In this document: positions 5,520 through 6,657 of the stretch, piece after piece
Position numbering within the stretch: position 1 is the first letter of the stretch
Layout of the letters: every line of letters starts with the position of its first letter
Assembly: GCA_946410525.1 (NCBI GenBank)
Contig: CAMKAQ010000053.1
Coordinates: 1 to 6,657, forward strand
Reading direction: 5' to 3'
From: an uncultured Caryophanales bacterium
Lineage (GTDB): Bacteria > Bacillota_I > Bacilli_A > RFN20 > CAG-826
Length of the DNA stretch: 6,657 nucleotides
Notes under the pieces: generated by a model
Seen by the model: only the letters and a program-made list of their open reading frames with translations
Told to the model about the DNA's origin: nothing
Databases searched by the model: none
Program-made: the position numbers and the translations under genes

Positions 5520-5541
5520 GGGCACCTTTATTTGACAAAAC

Positions 5542-5571
5542 GATCAGGGATTCCCTGGTCTTTTTCGTTTT
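5542..5571 (+). terminator. Intrinsic terminator of the lipoprotein gene
   Basis: An 8-bp stem, GATCAGGG (5542-5549) with CCCTGGTC (5553-5560), with an ATT loop and one T-G wobble, is followed by TTTTTCGTTTT (5561-5571). It lies 22 bases past the stop codon and ends just before the pepF promoter. Confidence 0.92.
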
Positions 5572-5573
5572 AG

Positions 5574-5602
5574 ATGAAAAGAATTATCTTTTCAACTATA
5601 CT
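5574..5602 (+). promoter_or_regulatory. Promoter of pepF
   Basis: ATGAAA (5574-5579, 4 of 6 matches) lies 17 bases before TATACT (5597-5602, 5 of 6 matches). Transcription would start near 5609, giving a leader of about 18 bases that contains the GGAGGA ribosome site (5615-5620). Position directly after the lipoprotein terminator supports an independent pepF transcript. Confidence 0.6.
5575..5594. promoter_or_regulatory. 20-bp inverted repeat in the pepF promoter spacer
   Basis: TGAAAAGA (5575-5582) and TCTTTTCA (5587-5594) are perfect complements around ATTA. The repeat overlaps the -35 element and stops three bases before the -10 element, a classic place for a repressor to bind. It lies before the predicted transcription start, so it would act as DNA rather than as an RNA hairpin. 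The regulator is unknown. Confidence 0.5.
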
Positions 5603-5626
5603 TTGAGCTGTGTCGGAGGAAAAGAA

Positions 5627-6657
5627 ATGAACTACGATTGGGATCTTACGAACATCTACAAAACCGAAGAGGATTTCGAAAAGGATTTGAAGACCATCGA
5701 AGAGGAAATCATCCCTTCAATGGCGAAAACCAAAGGAAGACTTAATACCGAAGAAGGACTTTGTGAATACTGCAAAGGCTCTTTAGAACTCGAAAGGCTC
5801 CTTCAGCCTGTCTATATGTATGCGGCTTGCGCTTCTGACTTAGACAAAAGGAACCTTGAGGCGAACAAGAGGCTAGGAAGGGTGATGATCCTTTTCCAGA
5901 AGCTAGGGGAAGGCACCTCATTCGCTGAGCCTGAGATCTTAGCCTTAGGGCCAGCCAAGGTCGCTGAGTTCTTTAGGAACCACAAAGAATACCAGGGACT
6001 CGATTTCTCATATGTGAAGCTCTTCCATAACCAGAAATACGTCCTTGATGGAAAGACTGAGGAAATCCTTTCCAACTACAACCCTCTCTTAAGAGGTCCT
6101 AGAAGCCTTTACTCAACCTTAAGCACCGCGGATAGAATCAACTCTAAGGTCACTCTCGATAATGGAGAGGAAGTGGAGGTCAACACCTCTAACTGGACTG
6201 GCTTAATGGCCTCTTCCCATAGCGCAGCCGAAAGAGAAAGGATCTTCAACGCTCTCTACAAGAACTTCGATGAGCATAAGAACACCTACGCTGAGATATA
6301 TAACCTTCTCCTCCAAGGCGAATACGCTGAGGTGAAAGCAAGAGGCTACGATTCCATCCTTGCCTCTCACTTATACGCCAATAACATCCCATTATCTGTT
6401 TTCCACAACCTCATTGAGGTTGCCTCAACCCATAACGAGGATGTGAAGAGATATTTCGCTCTTAAGCAGAAATACCTTGGCTTAGAGAAATACCGCACCT
6501 ACGACAGGTTCCTCGAACTTGCTAGAAGCGACAAGCATTACACCTACGAGGAAGCCCGTGATATCTTCTACGAATCCATCAAGTGGTATCCAGAGGATTA
6601 TCAGAAGAAAGCCCATGAGGCCACCAAAGAAGGATATGTTGATGTCAATATCAAACC
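5627..6657 (+). CDS. pepF: Oligoendopeptidase F, N-terminal part (cut by window end)
   Basis: This is the start of an M3-family zinc metallopeptidase that cleaves short peptides in the cytoplasm, acting in peptide recycling. The 343 visible codons have no internal stop and run off the right edge. The N-terminus (YDWDLTNIYKTEEDFEKDL) and the following helical region, including YMYAACASDLD (about 64-74) and LLRGPRSLYSTLS (about 155-167), match the PepF N-terminal domain and the approach to the catalytic domain; the visible end, GYVDVNIK, is the segment that normally precedes a KRSGAY-like motif. PepF is about 600 residues, so roughly 260 are missing, including the HExxH zinc site, and activity cannot be judged. 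GGAGGA (5615-5620) seven bases ahead of the ATG fixes the start. Codon use is strongly biased to CTC/CTT, AGA/AGG and GAG, as in a well-expressed gene. Confidence 0.92.
   Translation, partial: MNYDWDLTNIYKTEEDFEKDLKTIEEEIIPSMAKTKGRLNTEEGLCEYCKGSLELERLLQPVYMYAACASDLDKRNLEANKRLGRVMILFQKLGEGTSFAEPEILALGPAKVAEFFRNHKEYQGLDFSYVKLFHNQKYVLDGKTEEILSNYNPLLRGPRSLYSTLSTADRINSKVTLDNGEEVEVNTSNWTGLMASSHSAAERERIFNALYKNFDEHKNTYAEIYNLLLQGEYAEVKARGYDSILASHLYANNIPLSVFHNLIEVASTHNEDVKRYFALKQKYLGLEKYRTYDRFLELARSDKHYTYEEARDIFYESIKWYPEDYQKKAHEATKEGYVDVNIK

Noticed and set aside
5532..5537. TTGACA as a -35 box for pepF
   Set aside because: No -10 element lies 16-18 bases downstream; that position falls in the lipoprotein terminator stem. 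The pair at 5574-5602 fits better.
5812..6075. Minus-strand open frame of 87 codons within pepF
   Set aside because: It is antisense to a clear pepF reading frame and has no start context.

Overview
The window looks like a chromosomal segment from a low-to-moderate-GC member of the Bacillota (class Bacilli, possibly an uncultured gut lineage near Erysipelotrichales, RF39 or RFN20). This rests on strong GGAGG-type ribosome binding sites, short intrinsic terminators, AGA/AGG arginine and CCA proline codons, a lipobox lipoprotein and a Bacillota-type oligoendopeptidase F. UGA is used as a stop and Trp is UGG, so the mycoplasma code is excluded. The lineage is inferred from style only; no marker gene is present.

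Layout from left to right. (1) 1-1136, plus: the C-terminal 377 residues of a probably exported, cysteine-containing protein with a PPC-like beta-sandwich, ended by a strong terminator (1148-1185). (2) 1348-3315, plus: a seven-helix membrane protein with a degenerate GGDEF domain and an intact EAL domain, predicted to degrade cyclic di-GMP. Two short dyads lie in its leader, and its terminator starts within its stop codon. (3) 3340-3640: a gene-free stretch. Its first half has a promoter-like sequence and a terminator-like hairpin about 60 bases apart, a candidate small RNA or repeat element. (4) 4358-3649, minus: a two-gene toxin-antitoxin operon with a RelB/DinJ-type ribbon-helix-helix antitoxin followed by a PIN-domain RNase toxin, joined by a TAATG overlap. 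The promoter carries three TTACAW repeats spaced exactly 11 bp, a likely autoregulatory operator. (5) 4617-5519, plus: a lipoprotein of unknown function, with an inverted repeat over its likely -35 box and a terminator after it. (6) 5627 to the right edge, plus: the N-terminal 343 codons of oligoendopeptidase F (pepF), behind its own promoter, whose spacer is filled by a 20-bp inverted repeat.

The genes look like separately transcribed units rather than one pathway: almost every unit has its own terminator, and only the toxin-antitoxin pair is a clear operon. The shared theme, if any, is the cell surface and signalling (exported protein, membrane c-di-GMP enzyme, lipoprotein). I see no phage, insertion sequence, CRISPR array, tRNA or rRNA. 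The most interesting unexplained parts are the 3348-3451 element, the helically phased toxin-antitoxin operator, and the membrane phosphodiesterase with its dead cyclase domain.
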